DNA of 64,000 bases, from the NCBI RefSeq assembly GCF_014700075.1, contig NZ_JACXBU010000003.1:434001-498000 (forward strand). The letters are read 5' to 3'. The stretch comes from Pseudomonas sp. JM0905a. GTDB lineage: Bacteria > Pseudomonadota > Gammaproteobacteria > Pseudomonadales > Pseudomonadaceae. Positions 39,588 through 49,157 of the stretch are shown here, piece after piece (the stretch's first letter is position 1; each line of letters opens with the position of its first letter). The notes below the pieces were generated by a model. The model did no database searches. It saw nothing but the letters and a program-made list of their open reading frames with translations, and had not been told where the DNA came from. Position numbers and translations under genes: made by a program.

Positions 39588-40279
39588 GCTGCGCTCCGCT
39601 TGAAGCCGCGGCCTGCGCGCTTCTCAAGCCAATGCATGCCGATCATCGCGAGGATGGTCAGGCCCAGGTAGATGAAGGCGGCCACCATGTAGAAGGTGAA
39701 GGGCTCCTTGCTGGCGGTCACGGCGATCTGCGAGCGGCGCATGATTTCCTCGAGGCCGATCACGGAAACCAGTGCCGTGTCCTTCATCAGGATCATGAAC
39801 AGGTTGCCCAGGCCAGGCAGGGCGATGCGCCACATCTGCGGCAGGATCACCCGCCAGAGGATGCGCCCGCTGGACAGGCCAAGGGCCATGCCCGCTTCGC
39901 GGTGTCCCTTGGGGATGGCCAGGATGGCGCCGCGGAATACCTCGGTGGCATAGGAGCCGAAGCACAGGCCGAGAGCGATGGTGCCGGCGGCGAAGGCGTT
40001 CAGTTCCAGCTCCGGGTAGCCCAGCGACTCGCCCAGGCTGCGCATCAGGTTGACCGTGCCGAAGTAGATCAGCAGAACCCAGAGCAGCTCGGGAACGCCA
40101 CGCACGATGGTGGAATAGGTGCCACCCAGCCACTGCAGCGGCTTGATGGAAGAAGTCCTGGCCAGGGCGCCGAGCAGACCGAGCACCAGACCCAATACCA
40201 GCGCGGACAGCGCCAGCTTGATGGTCATGAGGGTGCCCGCGGCCAGGGCCGGGCCGAATCCGTGAAGGTCTAGGGTCAT
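39584..40279 (-). CDS. Polar amino-acid ABC transporter permease (HisQ-like)
   Basis: The 231-residue membrane permease has GVPELLWVLLIYFGTVNL and the EAA loop GHREAGMALGLSSGRILWRV. It pairs with the HisM-like subunit as a heterodimer channel. It starts 48 bases after the binding protein stop; the alternative frame at 40289 is a shadow. Confidence 0.9.
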   Translation of the reverse strand: MTLDLHGFGPALAAGTLMTIKLALSALVLGLVLGLLGALARTSSIKPLQWLGGTYSTIVRGVPELLWVLLIYFGTVNLMRSLGESLGYPELELNAFAAGTIALGLCFGSYATEVFRGAILAIPKGHREAGMALGLSSGRILWRVILPQMWRIALPGLGNLFMILMKDTALVSVIGLEEIMRRSQIAVTASKEPFTFYMVAAFIYLGLTILAMIGMHWLEKRAGRGFKRSAA

Positions 40280-40327
40280 GGGAATTCAAGCGCCGGTGCC
40301 GCGCAGGGGCGGCACCGGACGGGCAGG

Positions 40328-41080
40328 TCAGTAGATGCTGAAGGGGAAGTACTTGTCGTTGATCTTCTTATAGGTGCCGTCGGCAACGATTTCCTTCAGC
40401 GCGGCGTTCAGCTTCTCGCGCAGCGGGTCACCCTTGCGCACGGCAATGGCGATCTTGTCGTTGTCGAATACCGGGTCACCCTTGAACTCGAAGTCCTTGC
40501 CGGCGTCGCTCTTCAGCCATTCCCAGTTCACGAACTTGTCAGCCAGTACGCCATCGAGGCGGCCGGAGGCCAGGTCGAGGTAGGCGTTTTCCTGGGTGTC
40601 GTAGAGCTTGATGTCGACAACGTCTTTCATGTTGTCTTCCAGCCAGGTGCCGGCGATGGTCGCGCGCTGGGCGCCGATGACCTTGCCTTTCAGGCTGTCT
40701 TTGTCGACCTTGAAGTCGCTGCTTTTCGGAGCGATGTACTGCAGCTTGTTGGTGTAGTAGGGATCGGTGAAGTCGACGGCCTGCTTGCGCTCTTCAGTGA
40801 TGGACATGGAGGCGGCTAGGAAGTCGAACTTCTTGGCGTTCAGGGCGGGGATGATGCCATCCCAGTCGGAGGTCACCACTTCACACTCGACCTTCATCTT
40901 GGCGCAGAGGGCCTGGCCGATTTCCACGTCGAAGCCGCCGGCCTGGCCACTGGCGTCGATCAGGTTGAAGGGTGGGTAGGCGCCTTCGGTGCCGATCTTC
41001 AGTTTGTCGGCGGCTATGGCGTTGGTGCCGAAAGCGAGTGTGGCGGCCGCGGCCAGCAGAATCTTCTTGTAGTTCTTCAT
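40328..41080 (-). CDS. Periplasmic basic amino-acid binding protein of ABC importer
   Basis: The 250-residue SBP has a signal peptide (MKNYKKILLAAAATLAFGTN, cleaved near AIA) and mature LKIGTEGAYPPFNLIDASGQ, the classic start of lysine/arginine/ornithine or histidine binding proteins. It also has GFDVEIGQALCAKMKVECE and AASMSITEERKQAVDFTDPY. The neighbouring two permeases and ATPase complete the importer. The exact amino acid cannot be set from sequence. Confidence 0.93.
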   Translation of the reverse strand: MKNYKKILLAAAATLAFGTNAIAADKLKIGTEGAYPPFNLIDASGQAGGFDVEIGQALCAKMKVECEVVTSDWDGIIPALNAKKFDFLAASMSITEERKQAVDFTDPYYTNKLQYIAPKSSDFKVDKDSLKGKVIGAQRATIAGTWLEDNMKDVVDIKLYDTQENAYLDLASGRLDGVLADKFVNWEWLKSDAGKDFEFKGDPVFDNDKIAIAVRKGDPLREKLNAALKEIVADGTYKKINDKYFPFSIY

Positions 41081-41099
41081 TGCGCTCTTGCTCCGTGTT

Positions 41100-41873
41100 T
41101 TAGCGATTGCTGGACATGAATTGTTTACAGCGCGCCGACTGCGGGTTGTCAAATACCTGCGCTGGCGGTCCCTGTTCTTCTACCAGGCCCTGGTGAAGGA
41201 AAACCACTTCGCTGGAGACGTTCCGGGCGAAGTTCATTTCATGGGTGACCAGCAGCATGGTGCGGCCTTCCTCGGCCAGCGCGCGGATCACGTTAAGCAC
41301 TTCTTGTACCATTTCCGGGTCCAGCGCCGAGGTGGGCTCGTCGAACAGGATCACCTTCGGCTGCATGGCGAGGGTGCGGGCGATGGCTGCACGCTGTTGC
41401 TGGCCGCCGGAAAGCTGGGTCGGATAGACGTGGCGCTTGTCGGCGATGCCGACCTTGGCCAGCAGGGCCTCGGCGATTTCGGTGGCTTCGGCCTTGCTCT
41501 GGCCGAGCACACGGCGCGGCGCTTCGATGATGTTGTCGAGCACCGTCATGTGCGGCCAGAGGTTGAAGTTCTGGAATACGAAGCCGATCTCGCTGCGCAT
41601 GCGATTGATCTGCTTGTTGTCGGCGGCAACCAGTTCACCGGTGCGGCTCTGCTTGAGCTTGAGCTCCTCGCCGGCGACCAGGATCTGGCCCTCGTGCGGG
41701 TTCTCCAGCAGGTTGATGCAGCGCAGGAAGGTGGACTTGCCGGAGCCGGACGACCCCAGTATGGAGATCACGTCACCGTCATTGGCGGTGAGGGAGATGC
41801 CCTTGAGCACTTCTAGATCGCCGTAGCGTTTGTGCAGATTACGGATTTCAAGCGCTGGCGTGGCTTGGGCCAT
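41100..41873 (-). CDS. Polar amino-acid ABC transporter ATPase (HisP-like)
   Basis: The 257-residue ATPase has Walker A LGSSGSGKSTFLRC, signature LSGGQQQRAAIARTL and Walker B VILFDEPTSALDPE. It powers the importer encoded by the next three genes. The ATG at 41873 follows GAGGACCCCCC; the frame extends to 41936 without a ribosome site. Confidence 0.94.
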   Translation of the reverse strand: MAQATPALEIRNLHKRYGDLEVLKGISLTANDGDVISILGSSGSGKSTFLRCINLLENPHEGQILVAGEELKLKQSRTGELVAADNKQINRMRSEIGFVFQNFNLWPHMTVLDNIIEAPRRVLGQSKAEATEIAEALLAKVGIADKRHVYPTQLSGGQQQRAAIARTLAMQPKVILFDEPTSALDPEMVQEVLNVIRALAEEGRTMLLVTHEMNFARNVSSEVVFLHQGLVEEQGPPAQVFDNPQSARCKQFMSSNR

Positions 41874-42035
41874 GGGGGGTCCTCTTATTGTTCGGGGGCA
41901 CTCTGGCGGTGGGGCGGCCTTCCTGGCGAGGGCCAACCTAGCATAGCGCCTTGCCAGGCGAAAGCCGGCGGAGAGCCCTGAAATGGCTCTGCGGGCGCGG
42001 TTGTCGCATCGCTGCAGTTGCTTGTCGCGGTAGCT

Positions 42036-42056
42036 AAAAAGCCCCGGTGGCGGGCT
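42036..42056 (-). terminator. Terminator of the H-NOX/c-di-GMP operon
   Basis: Reverse-strand AGCCC-GCCACCG-GGGCT followed by TTTTT, about 65 bases past the stop of the gene at 42119. Confidence 0.65.
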
Positions 42057-42118
42057 GGAATTCCAGAATGGCGCGGCTTTGCACCTTTTCTATGGCTTTC
42101 TTCTTTGTAGTCAATCAC

Positions 42119-44080
42119 TTACTTCATGTGCAGATGCTGGCCTTCCTTTAGCAGCGCAATAAATGCAGAAGCGGGCAGCGGCCGGGCGAAGTAGTAGCCC
42201 TGGCCGAAATCGCAGTCCAGGGACTTGAGGATCTGCAGGTGCTGCTCCGTCTCGACCCCCTCGGCGACTGCCTCGATACCCAGGTTGCGCGCCAGGCTGA
42301 GGATGGTCTGGACGATCTGCAGACCTTCCGGGCATTGGTCGAGTTGGGTCACGAAGGAGCGGTCGACTTTCAGCACGTCCAGGCGGAAGCGATGCAGGTA
42401 GCTGAGGGAGGAGTAGCCGGTGCCGAAGTCATCGATGCTGATGCGTACGCCCAGGTCGTGCAGCTGCTGGAGTACCGCGATGGTTCGTTCGGAGTCGGCC
42501 ATGGAGACGCTCTCGGTGATCTCCAGGCGTACGCAAGCCGGAGGTATACCGGTTTCGACGATGATGGCGGCCACTTGTGAAACCAGGTCGTGCTGGGCGA
42601 ACTGCCGGGCGGAAAGATTGATACTCACGGTCAGTGGGATAGGGCAGGGATATTCCTCGTGCCAGCACGCCATGCTGCGGCAGGCTTCGCGCAGCACCCA
42701 CAGGCCGAGCGGCAGGATCAGGCCGGTGTCCTCGGCGACCTGGATGAAGTCGCCCGGGTAGACCAGCTCACCGCTCGGTTTCTGCCAGCGCACCAGGGTC
42801 TCGACGCCGGCGAGCCTCCCGCTGGCCAGATGCACGATCGGTTGGTAGTGGAGTACGAACTCGCCATTCTGCAGCGCATTGCGCAGCCGGGTTTCCAGGT
42901 TCAGGCGACCCACGGCCAGCTCATGCATGCTGTGATCGAACAGCTCGAAGCGGTGCTTGCCGAGGGTCTTGGCGCGGTACATCGCGAGGTCGGCGTGGCG
43001 CAGGATTTCTTCGGCCGACTCGTAGCCCAGATCGCTCGAGGCGATGCCGATGCTGGCGCTGATATAGAGCTGTTCGCCATTGACCAGGAAAGGTGGTTCC
43101 AAGGCATTCAGCAGGCGCTCGGCGACGCTCGCTGGCGCCTCGGAATTGCCGATGCAATCCAGCAGGATGGTGAATTCATCCCCACCCATGCGCGCCAGGG
43201 TGTCGGTCTGGCGTAGGCAACTGCCGAGGCGCGTGGCGACCTGGACGATCAACAAATCACCCGCCAGGTGGCCAAGGCTGTCGTTGACCAGCTTGAAACG
43301 GTCGAGATCGATGAACAGCACCGCGAAGGCTGCCTCGCGATGCCGATTGCAGCGGGCGACGGCTCGGGACAGGCGGTCGGCGAAGAGGGCGCGGTTGGGC
43401 AGGCCGGTGAGCGGGTCGTGGAAGGCGTCGACCAGTTGCTCTTCCGCGCGCTTGCGCTCCACTACTCGGCCCATCTGCACACCGATCTGCGCCATCAGGT
43501 GCAGCAGCTTGTCGTCTGGCTCCAGCACGTTGCCGGCAAAGAACTCCAGCGCTCCCACCACTTCGCTGCCCACCAGCACCGGAAAGGCGGCGGCGGCCCT
43601 GAGCCCGGCCAGCTCGGCAGCGTCAACGCGGCAGAATTCCGGAGTCTGGCTGATGTCGGAAATCCAGGCCGGGGCGCCGCTGGACAGCACGCGGCCGGGC
43701 AGGCCGAAGCCCGATGGGAACTCCATGGCCTCGGTCACCTGGCGAAAGTCGCGAAAGCGCTGCTCGTCGGCGTAATGCCAGATGCTGGCTGAGCGCAGTT
43801 GTACCTCGCCCTCGACGTGGTCCGTCAGGTAGGCATGGCCGATCAGCCAGCCGGTGTACTGGCAGACGCTGGACACCGTGAAGCTCAGGCCGTCGGCCAC
43901 CGAGGCCGCGCCGTTGGCGGCGTCGGCGATGGATTCCAGCAGTTGCAGCTGCTGCTGCTTCTCATAGAGCTCGCGCAGGCCGCGTTCGGCGATCTGTTCC
44001 GCTTCCAGGCGCGCCTGGTGTTCGCGCTGCAGGCGGCGACGCAGCTTGTCGGTTTCCGGGTTGTGCGGTCCACCATCCAT
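42119..44080 (-). CDS. GAF-GGDEF-EAL c-di-GMP signalling enzyme, H-NOX partner
   Basis: The 653-residue soluble protein has an N-terminal coiled coil (residues about 10-50), a GAF domain (about 53-205), a GGDEF cyclase domain and an EAL phosphodiesterase domain. RMGGDEFTILL has the intact GGDEF at 299-303, and RQTD five residues earlier is an inhibitory I-site. The EAL signature is GVETLVRW (E427-T-L), keeping the glutamate. DDFGTGYSSLSYLHRF, KVDRSFV, LEITES and EGVETEQHL are present, so both activities may be intact. It starts six bases after the H-NOX stop, so the two are cotranscribed and probably form a NO-responsive switch. Confidence 0.92.
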   Translation of the reverse strand: MDGGPHNPETDKLRRRLQREHQARLEAEQIAERGLRELYEKQQQLQLLESIADAANGAASVADGLSFTVSSVCQYTGWLIGHAYLTDHVEGEVQLRSASIWHYADEQRFRDFRQVTEAMEFPSGFGLPGRVLSSGAPAWISDISQTPEFCRVDAAELAGLRAAAAFPVLVGSEVVGALEFFAGNVLEPDDKLLHLMAQIGVQMGRVVERKRAEEQLVDAFHDPLTGLPNRALFADRLSRAVARCNRHREAAFAVLFIDLDRFKLVNDSLGHLAGDLLIVQVATRLGSCLRQTDTLARMGGDEFTILLDCIGNSEAPASVAERLLNALEPPFLVNGEQLYISASIGIASSDLGYESAEEILRHADLAMYRAKTLGKHRFELFDHSMHELAVGRLNLETRLRNALQNGEFVLHYQPIVHLASGRLAGVETLVRWQKPSGELVYPGDFIQVAEDTGLILPLGLWVLREACRSMACWHEEYPCPIPLTVSINLSARQFAQHDLVSQVAAIIVETGIPPACVRLEITESVSMADSERTIAVLQQLHDLGVRISIDDFGTGYSSLSYLHRFRLDVLKVDRSFVTQLDQCPEGLQIVQTILSLARNLGIEAVAEGVETEQHLQILKSLDCDFGQGYYFARPLPASAFIALLKEGQHLHMK

Positions 44081-44086
44081 GTTCGG

Positions 44087-44638
44087 TCAGCCCTGGCTTT
44101 TGCCGTGGAAGGTGATACGACAACGGCATTCCGCATTTCCCTTGTGCATGCAGGACAGGTGGTCGACTCCCAGGGATTCGCCAAAGTGCACGGCGGCGCC
44201 CTCGATGAACCCGTGGGCGAGGGCGCAGAGGCGGCGTGGGGAGCGGTAGGTCATCATCAGCGCGCCGTCGGGTTCGTCGCGGAAGCCGAACGTTGGAACA
44301 TCCGCGCCTGGATAAATCATGCGGACTTCGGGATGGATGATCTGGTTGACGCTGAGGATGAATGAGCGCGTCGAGTCGTGGGTGTCGAAATAGGCCGGGT
44401 AGCGGATGGCGAGGGAGGGCATCGCCTCGCGGCCGAACCAGCGCAGCACCTCGAAGGGTGGCATGTCGAGCAACTCGGAGGCCGCTGCCGTCAGGCGAAA
44501 GATGAACTCGTCGGGATAGCTGCCGAGAGCCGTGTAAACGCCGTCGAGGCCGGTGCGTTCCAGCAGGGTGTCCCAGGAATCTTCTCCCTGGTGTCGGGTC
44601 ACTACTTCTTCGAGCAGATTGAAGACGATTCCCTTCAT
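44087..44638 (-). CDS. H-NOX heme nitric-oxide sensor protein
   Basis: The 183-residue protein begins MKGIVFNLLEEVVTRHQGED, typical of stand-alone bacterial H-NOX proteins. The heme ligand His102 (NQIIHPEVRMIYPGA), Pro115 and the Y131-x-S133-x-R135 heme-propionate motif (TYRSPR) are all at the positions numbered in the well-studied family members. Four C-terminal cysteines (138, 163, 171, 173) match the zinc or redox site described in Vibrio/Shewanella H-NOX. It has no tyrosine obviously placed for O2 binding, so NO is the likely ligand. It is encoded directly before a GGDEF-EAL protein, a known pairing in NO-controlled c-di-GMP signalling. Confidence 0.93.
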   Translation of the reverse strand: MKGIVFNLLEEVVTRHQGEDSWDTLLERTGLDGVYTALGSYPDEFIFRLTAAASELLDMPPFEVLRWFGREAMPSLAIRYPAYFDTHDSTRSFILSVNQIIHPEVRMIYPGADVPTFGFRDEPDGALMMTYRSPRRLCALAHGFIEGAAVHFGESLGVDHLSCMHKGNAECRCRITFHGKSQG

Positions 44639-44758
44639 GCCATCCCCCCGGGTTTCCTCCGGCCAGACCCTCTTCGGGGTTGCCTTGAGGCGCTTCGCTG
44701 TGAGGTTAGCAGTGCTGTGGGTATCGTGCCCGGTGGGGAAAATGAAGGGCCGGAAAAC

Positions 44759-44789
44759 AAAAAGCCCCAGCGCATGGCTGGGGCTTTTT
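44759..44789 (-). terminator. Terminator of tRNA-Phe
   Basis: AAAAAGCCCCAGC / GCTGGGGCTTTTT with a GCATG loop, just beyond the tRNA 3' end on the reverse strand. Confidence 0.9.
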
Positions 44790-44799
44790 GACGGTATTT

Positions 44800-44875
44800 T
44801 GGTGCCCAGGGACGGAATCGAACCGCCGACACGGGGATTTTCAATCCCCTGCTCTACCGACTGAGCTACCTGGGC
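44800..44875 (-). tRNA. tRNA-Phe (anticodon GAA)
   Basis: Reverse-strand 76-base cloverleaf: acceptor GCCCAGG, D-arm AGCTCAGTCGGTAGAGC, anticodon loop TTGAAAA with GAA, T-arm GGTTCGATTCC, and an encoded CCA. Confidence 0.97.
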
Positions 44876-44886
44876 AACGGGGCGCT

Positions 44887-44915
44887 ATTAAACGGATTTG
44901 CCGGCACCTCGTCAA
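44887..44915 (-). promoter_or_regulatory. Promoter of tRNA-Phe
   Basis: Reverse-strand TTGACG, a 17-base spacer and TTTAAT, followed by GCGCCCC, a GC-rich discriminator typical of stringently controlled stable-RNA promoters. The start is about six bases before the tRNA. Confidence 0.85.
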
Positions 44916-44951
44916 CACCCTTTCGAAAAAATTTTTAGTTTTTTCGGGCGC

Positions 44952-45224
44952 TTACGCGCTCGGGGGGACATAACCCTCGGCCTGGGCGTACTCCTCGCCC
45001 GAAAGGAACTTGTCCATTTCGGCCTGGAGGAACTTGCGGTCTTCGCCATTCATCATGTTCAGGCGACGCTCGTTGATCAGCATGGTCTGGTGGGCTTGCC
45101 ACTCATCCCAGGCCTTCTTCGAGACGTTGTTGAAGATGTCCTCGCCCTTGGCGCCCGGATACGGCGGACGCTCCAGGCCCGGCAGTTCCTCTTTGTACTT
45201 GCGGCACATCACGGTGCGGGTCAT
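44952..45224 (-). CDS. yggX: Fe(II) trafficking / Fe-S protection protein
   Basis: The 90-residue protein starts [20 protein letters not shown] and contains [20 protein letters not shown], diagnostic of YggX. It protects labile Fe-S clusters from oxidative damage in enteric bacteria. It overlaps the mutY stop by four bases; MutY carries a 4Fe-4S cluster, which fits the pairing conserved in gammaproteobacteria. Confidence 0.95.
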   Translation of the reverse strand: MTRTVMCRKYKEELPGLERPPYPGAKGEDIFNNVSKKAWDEWQAHQTMLINERRLNMMNGEDRKFLQAEMDKFLSGEEYAQAEGYVPPSA

Positions 45225-46288
45225 CGCGGTTCTCCTGCATTCAATACGTCGGCCGCGCGCTTGAGCAGCTTCTTCACCGGGGCGGCTAACCCTAAGCGCG
45301 GCGGGGTGGCGAGGTTATACCAGAGCCAGTCGCCCTCGGCCACGGCGGGGGCGCTGCCTTCGACGGCCACCAGCCAGGGCTCGATGGCCAGCTGGAAGTG
45401 GCTGAAGGTATGGGTCAGCCCGGGCAGTTCGCGACGCTCGCCCAGGTGCAGCGAATGCTGGCTGGCGAGCGGGGCGAGGGCATCCAGGTCGTCCAGCTCC
45501 GGCAGGCTCCAGAGACCGCCCCAGAGGCCGCTCGAAGGGCGGCGGTAGAGGAGGATGGCGCCGTCGCGGCTGGCCAGCAGCGGCATCAGGGTGCGCTTCT
45601 GCGGCAGCGCCTTGCGTGGCTTCGAAACCGGGTAGGCGGTTTCCCGGCCCAGCGCGTGTGCGCGGCATCCGCTCTGCAATGGGCACAGCAGGCAGCTGGG
45701 CTTGCTGCGGGTGCAGAGGGTGGCGCCGAGATCCATCATCGCCTGGGTGTAGTTGTTCACCCGGATCTGAGGAGTGAAGCGCTCGGCTACTTCCCAGAGC
45801 TGCTTCGCTACCTTCGGCTCGCCTGGGTAACCCTCCTGGGCGACGTAGCGGGCCAGCACGCGTTTGACGTTGCCATCGAGGATTGGCGCGCGCAGTCCCA
45901 TGGACAGGCTGGCGATGGCGCCGGCGGTGGAGCGTCCGATGCCCGGCAGCTCCGCCAACTTATCCACATCGCGGGGGAATTCGCCGTCGAACTCGGCGAC
46001 GACTTTCTTCGCGGTCTTCTGCAGATTGCGGGCGCGGGTGTAGTAGCCGAGGCCGGTCCAGAGGTGCAGCACCTCGTCTTCCGGCGCCGCGGCCAGGGCC
46101 TGCACGGTGGGCAGGGCGTCCATGAAGCGGTCGAAGTAGCCCAGGACGGTGCTGACCTGGGTCTGCTGCAGCATGATTTCGGACACCCAGACGCGGTAGG
46201 GCGTGATGCCCTGTTGCCAGGGCAGGTCCTTGCGGCCGTGGCTGTCGTACCAGTCGAGTACGGCGCCGGAGAACTGCTCAGGGGTCAT
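45221..46288 (-). CDS. mutY: Adenine DNA glycosylase
   Basis: The 355-residue enzyme has catalytic Glu37 ([12 protein letters not shown]), the helix-hairpin-helix [14 protein letters not shown], Asp138 ([13 protein letters not shown]) and the 4Fe-4S cysteines 192, 199, 202 and 208. A NUDIX-like 8-oxoG recognition domain fills the C-terminus. It removes adenine mispaired with 8-oxoguanine. The start at 46288 overlaps the asmA-like stop by four bases. It is followed by yggX. Confidence 0.95.
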   Translation of the reverse strand: MTPEQFSGAVLDWYDSHGRKDLPWQQGITPYRVWVSEIMLQQTQVSTVLGYFDRFMDALPTVQALAAAPEDEVLHLWTGLGYYTRARNLQKTAKKVVAEFDGEFPRDVDKLAELPGIGRSTAGAIASLSMGLRAPILDGNVKRVLARYVAQEGYPGEPKVAKQLWEVAERFTPQIRVNNYTQAMMDLGATLCTRSKPSCLLCPLQSGCRAHALGRETAYPVSKPRKALPQKRTLMPLLASRDGAILLYRRPSSGLWGGLWSLPELDDLDALAPLASQHSLHLGERRELPGLTHTFSHFQLAIEPWLVAVEGSAPAVAEGDWLWYNLATPPRLGLAAPVKKLLKRAADVLNAGEPR

Positions 46289-48516
46289 CGTTTGAACAGC
46301 CCCTTGAGTGCATCCTTGAGTTCCGGGCTGACCTTGTCGCCGAGCTTCTCTTCGATCTTCTCGTTGAGCTTGTCGCCGGCCAGCTTGGCGGCCACCTTGC
46401 CCATGCCGTCCTTGTCCAGGCGGCAGGCCTTGGCCCCCAGTTCCAGCGGGCCGCGGCAACGTAGCGGCCACTCGAGGCCGACATAGCGCTCGTTGACCTG
46501 GCAGGCCGGGTCCGGCATCGCGCTCTTGTCGCCTTCGATGACCACGCCGAGGCGGTAGTCCAGGCCGAGCACGCGCAGGTCGACGGCGCCATCGCCCTTG
46601 ACGCTGAGGCCGGGAATACTGGCGCGCATGTCGGGGTTGGTGGCAACGCCGTTATTGAAGGTGAGCGAGCCCTTGAGCTCCTGGAACGGTGTTTCGCTGC
46701 CGCCGCGGGTGCTGGAGAGCGACTTGCGATTGAGGGTGGCGATGCCCTGGCAGAGCTGCTGTTCGAGGTTGGCGTCGAGCAGCGCGCCATCGTTCAGGGC
46801 GAAGCTGGCGGTGCCGTTGAGGCCGTCGACCCAGGCCTTCTGGCTGTTGCCGCTGCTGGTGACGTCGGCGGTCATGTCCAGAAGGCCGCGCACCGGAGGC
46901 TTCTGCTCCTGGGCCTGGAGGAGTTTTTCCACCGGCACGTTGTTGATGCGTTTGTGTGCCTTGAGCAGCGGTACCGCCGGACGCGCGTCGATCTGTGCGT
47001 TGGCCTGGAAGGTGCCGCCGAACAGTCCGCCGCGCAGGTCTTCCAAGGTCAGCAGGCCAGCCTTGCCATTGGCCTTGAGGCTGACGTCATCCATGGGCAG
47101 CTTGTCGACGGTGAACTGGCCGAAGTCCAGGGTGGCTTCCAGGTCGATCTTGCGCAGCTGGTCTACCGGCAGCACCGGGGCTTCGCTCCAGGCCGCCTGG
47201 GTCGGCGCGTTGGGCAGCGGCGTGGTGCCCTGGGTCGCGGCGGCCACGGCCGGCTTCACTTCGGCCTGGCGGGCGGTCTGGGCTTCCTGCTTGGCCTTGG
47301 ACTTGGGCGGCAGGTAGCGATCGAGGTCGAGTTTGTCGCCCTTGAGTTGCACGCGCACGGCCTTCTTGGCGAAGTCGGCCACGGCCAGGCGGCCGCTGAA
47401 GGTGCCGTCGTCGAGTTTGAGGTTAAGGCCTTCGAAGGCGAGGCTGTTGGCGCTGCCATTGAGTTTGGTGACCAGCTCGAACTTCTGCAGGGCGGTGGCG
47501 TCGCTCATGGGCGGCAGCTCGACGCCGACGCTGGTGAGGAACTCGCGCAGGTTGAGCGGGGCGATGGACAGGCCGCCTTCCAGGCGTGCGTCCTTGTCGA
47601 GGTTGTGCACTTTCAATTCACCGAGCGCGCGCAGCTGGTTGCCGGAGAGCTTCAGGCTGTTCCATTCGGCGACGTTGGCGGCCAGGTCGGCCAGCAATTG
47701 GCCCTGGGCGTTGAAGGTCAGGGTCTTGCCCTTCAGGGGCTCGCCCGAGGCTTCGCCGTTCAGCTTGAGGTCTTCCAGCTGGTAGCGCTTGAGGGCGCGC
47801 TCGAAGCGCAGGTTGGCGGTGAGGTCGGTCTTGGCGCGCAGTACCGGCTGGTTGGTGCCGAAGAAGGCGCTGAGCTTGAGCGGAATGCTGGCGCCTTCGC
47901 GGATGGCGCCGGTGGTCAGCTCGATGCCCTCGGCGGAAAACTGCTTGCCGCTCTTGGCGTCGGTGTAATCGATACGGGCATTGCGCACGGTCAGGCTGTC
48001 GATATCCAGCTTGATCGGGCGTGCGGGTTCATCGGCGGCGGGCGCCTGCTTGGCCTCTTCGGCCGGTGCAGGGGCGGCCGGCGTGCCGGTCGGGGCGCTT
48101 TCCGGAGCCTTGGCCGGGCGGCCGATGTCTTCCCAGTTGCCGTGGCCCTTGTCGTCGCGCTGCAGGTCGAGGTTGAGGCCTTCGACGCGGATGTCGCTCA
48201 TCTGCACTTCACGGCGCAGCAGCGGCAGGACGCGGACCGAAAGGCCGATCATGTCGAGGTTGGCGAAGGGCTTTTTCGGAGTGGCGGCGCTGGCCAGGGT
48301 TGCCTGGTGCAGTTCGAGACCGAGCCAGGGGAACAGGCTCCAGCCGATATCGCCGTTGAGGGTCAGTTCGAGGTTGGCCTTGTCGCGGGCCAGTTGCTGA
48401 ATCTCGTCCTTGTAATCGTTCGGGTCGAACAGGTGGGTCAGGGCAAAGCCCGCCGCCACGATGATCAGCAACAGCCCGAGGAAGATGAGGCCCAGGATTT
48501 TGCCGAAGGCTTTCAT
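46285..48516 (-). CDS. AsmA-family outer-membrane assembly/lipid-transport protein
   Basis: The 743-residue protein has one N-terminal membrane anchor ([20 protein letters not shown]), an AsmA N-terminal domain ([20 protein letters not shown]) and a long beta-rich periplasmic region with proline/alanine linkers, ending in AsmA_2-like repeats. AsmA-like proteins are thought to be bridges for phospholipid transport. It is first in an asmA-mutY-yggX operon with four-base overlaps. TATACT (48558-48563) upstream could be its -10. Confidence 0.9.
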   Translation of the reverse strand: MKAFGKILGLIFLGLLLIIVAAGFALTHLFDPNDYKDEIQQLARDKANLELTLNGDIGWSLFPWLGLELHQATLASAATPKKPFANLDMIGLSVRVLPLLRREVQMSDIRVEGLNLDLQRDDKGHGNWEDIGRPAKAPESAPTGTPAAPAPAEEAKQAPAADEPARPIKLDIDSLTVRNARIDYTDAKSGKQFSAEGIELTTGAIREGASIPLKLSAFFGTNQPVLRAKTDLTANLRFERALKRYQLEDLKLNGEASGEPLKGKTLTFNAQGQLLADLAANVAEWNSLKLSGNQLRALGELKVHNLDKDARLEGGLSIAPLNLREFLTSVGVELPPMSDATALQKFELVTKLNGSANSLAFEGLNLKLDDGTFSGRLAVADFAKKAVRVQLKGDKLDLDRYLPPKSKAKQEAQTARQAEVKPAVAAATQGTTPLPNAPTQAAWSEAPVLPVDQLRKIDLEATLDFGQFTVDKLPMDDVSLKANGKAGLLTLEDLRGGLFGGTFQANAQIDARPAVPLLKAHKRINNVPVEKLLQAQEQKPPVRGLLDMTADVTSSGNSQKAWVDGLNGTASFALNDGALLDANLEQQLCQGIATLNRKSLSSTRGGSETPFQELKGSLTFNNGVATNPDMRASIPGLSVKGDGAVDLRVLGLDYRLGVVIEGDKSAMPDPACQVNERYVGLEWPLRCRGPLELGAKACRLDKDGMGKVAAKLAGDKLNEKIEEKLGDKVSPELKDALKGLFKR

Positions 48517-48671
48517 TGGCCAGTCCTTGTGGTGGATCGCGTGAATTGAAGGTGCCGAGTATAGCGCCGGGCCATTACGGGTGGAGGGCTGCGGCGCGGG
48601 GTTCGTCCACTTGTCAGGGACTTTGGATGGTGATTTCCGCTGTCGGTTCAGCGCACGGAATCACCGATGGA

Positions 48672-49070
48672 TCAGAGGCTTTCCAGCGGCAGGTGCAGGC
48701 GCGCGGCAAAGGCCTGGCTTTCCAGGTGGTCCTTCGGCGCGGCCAGGTGCAGCGGCTTGCCCGCATCCCGTGCCAGTCGGGCCACTTCTTCCACCAGGCG
48801 GCGGCCGACGCCACGATGACGGGTCACCTTGCGCACGCAGAGGTGGGACAGCTGCCAGTGCTGCTCGCTGCGTACCACCAGCGCCGCGCCCAGCAGGCGA
48901 TCGTTGAATCGTCCCGCCACCAGCAGCCCGTCGGCCAGGCCGCGTTCCACCAGTTCCGCCGCATCTGCGTAGGGCGGCAGCAGCCAGTCCGGGGCATCGG
49001 CGTAGATCTTCGCCAGGTCGCCGCGATCCTGCTCGGAGGGGCTGTTCAGGGTCTCGACGATCACGGGCAT
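48672..49070 (-). CDS. PanM/PanZ-like GNAT acetyltransferase family protein
   Basis: The 132-residue single-domain GNAT has NSPSEQDRGDLAKIY, AGRFNDRLLGAALVVR and LCVRKVTRHRGVGRRLVEEV (acetyl-CoA binding loop). These resemble E. coli PanM (SDQDRIDLQKIW, RFNERLLAAVRV, LRVREVTRRRGVG, from memory), which triggers maturation of aspartate decarboxylase PanD in an acetyl-CoA-dependent way. Whether it acts on PanD here depends on the organism having a PanM-dependent PanD, which I cannot see. GGAG precedes the ATG at 49070. Divergent from hisB. Confidence 0.72.
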   Translation of the reverse strand: MPVIVETLNSPSEQDRGDLAKIYADAPDWLLPPYADAAELVERGLADGLLVAGRFNDRLLGAALVVRSEQHWQLSHLCVRKVTRHRGVGRRLVEEVARLARDAGKPLHLAAPKDHLESQAFAARLHLPLESL

Positions 49071-49157
49071 GGCGGCTCCTGGAGGAGATTGCGGGTAGGG
49101 CCGGGCAGTGTAATCCCCGCCGACCGCCGTCGGTAGCGGCGCCAATGGCCTGCGGCC

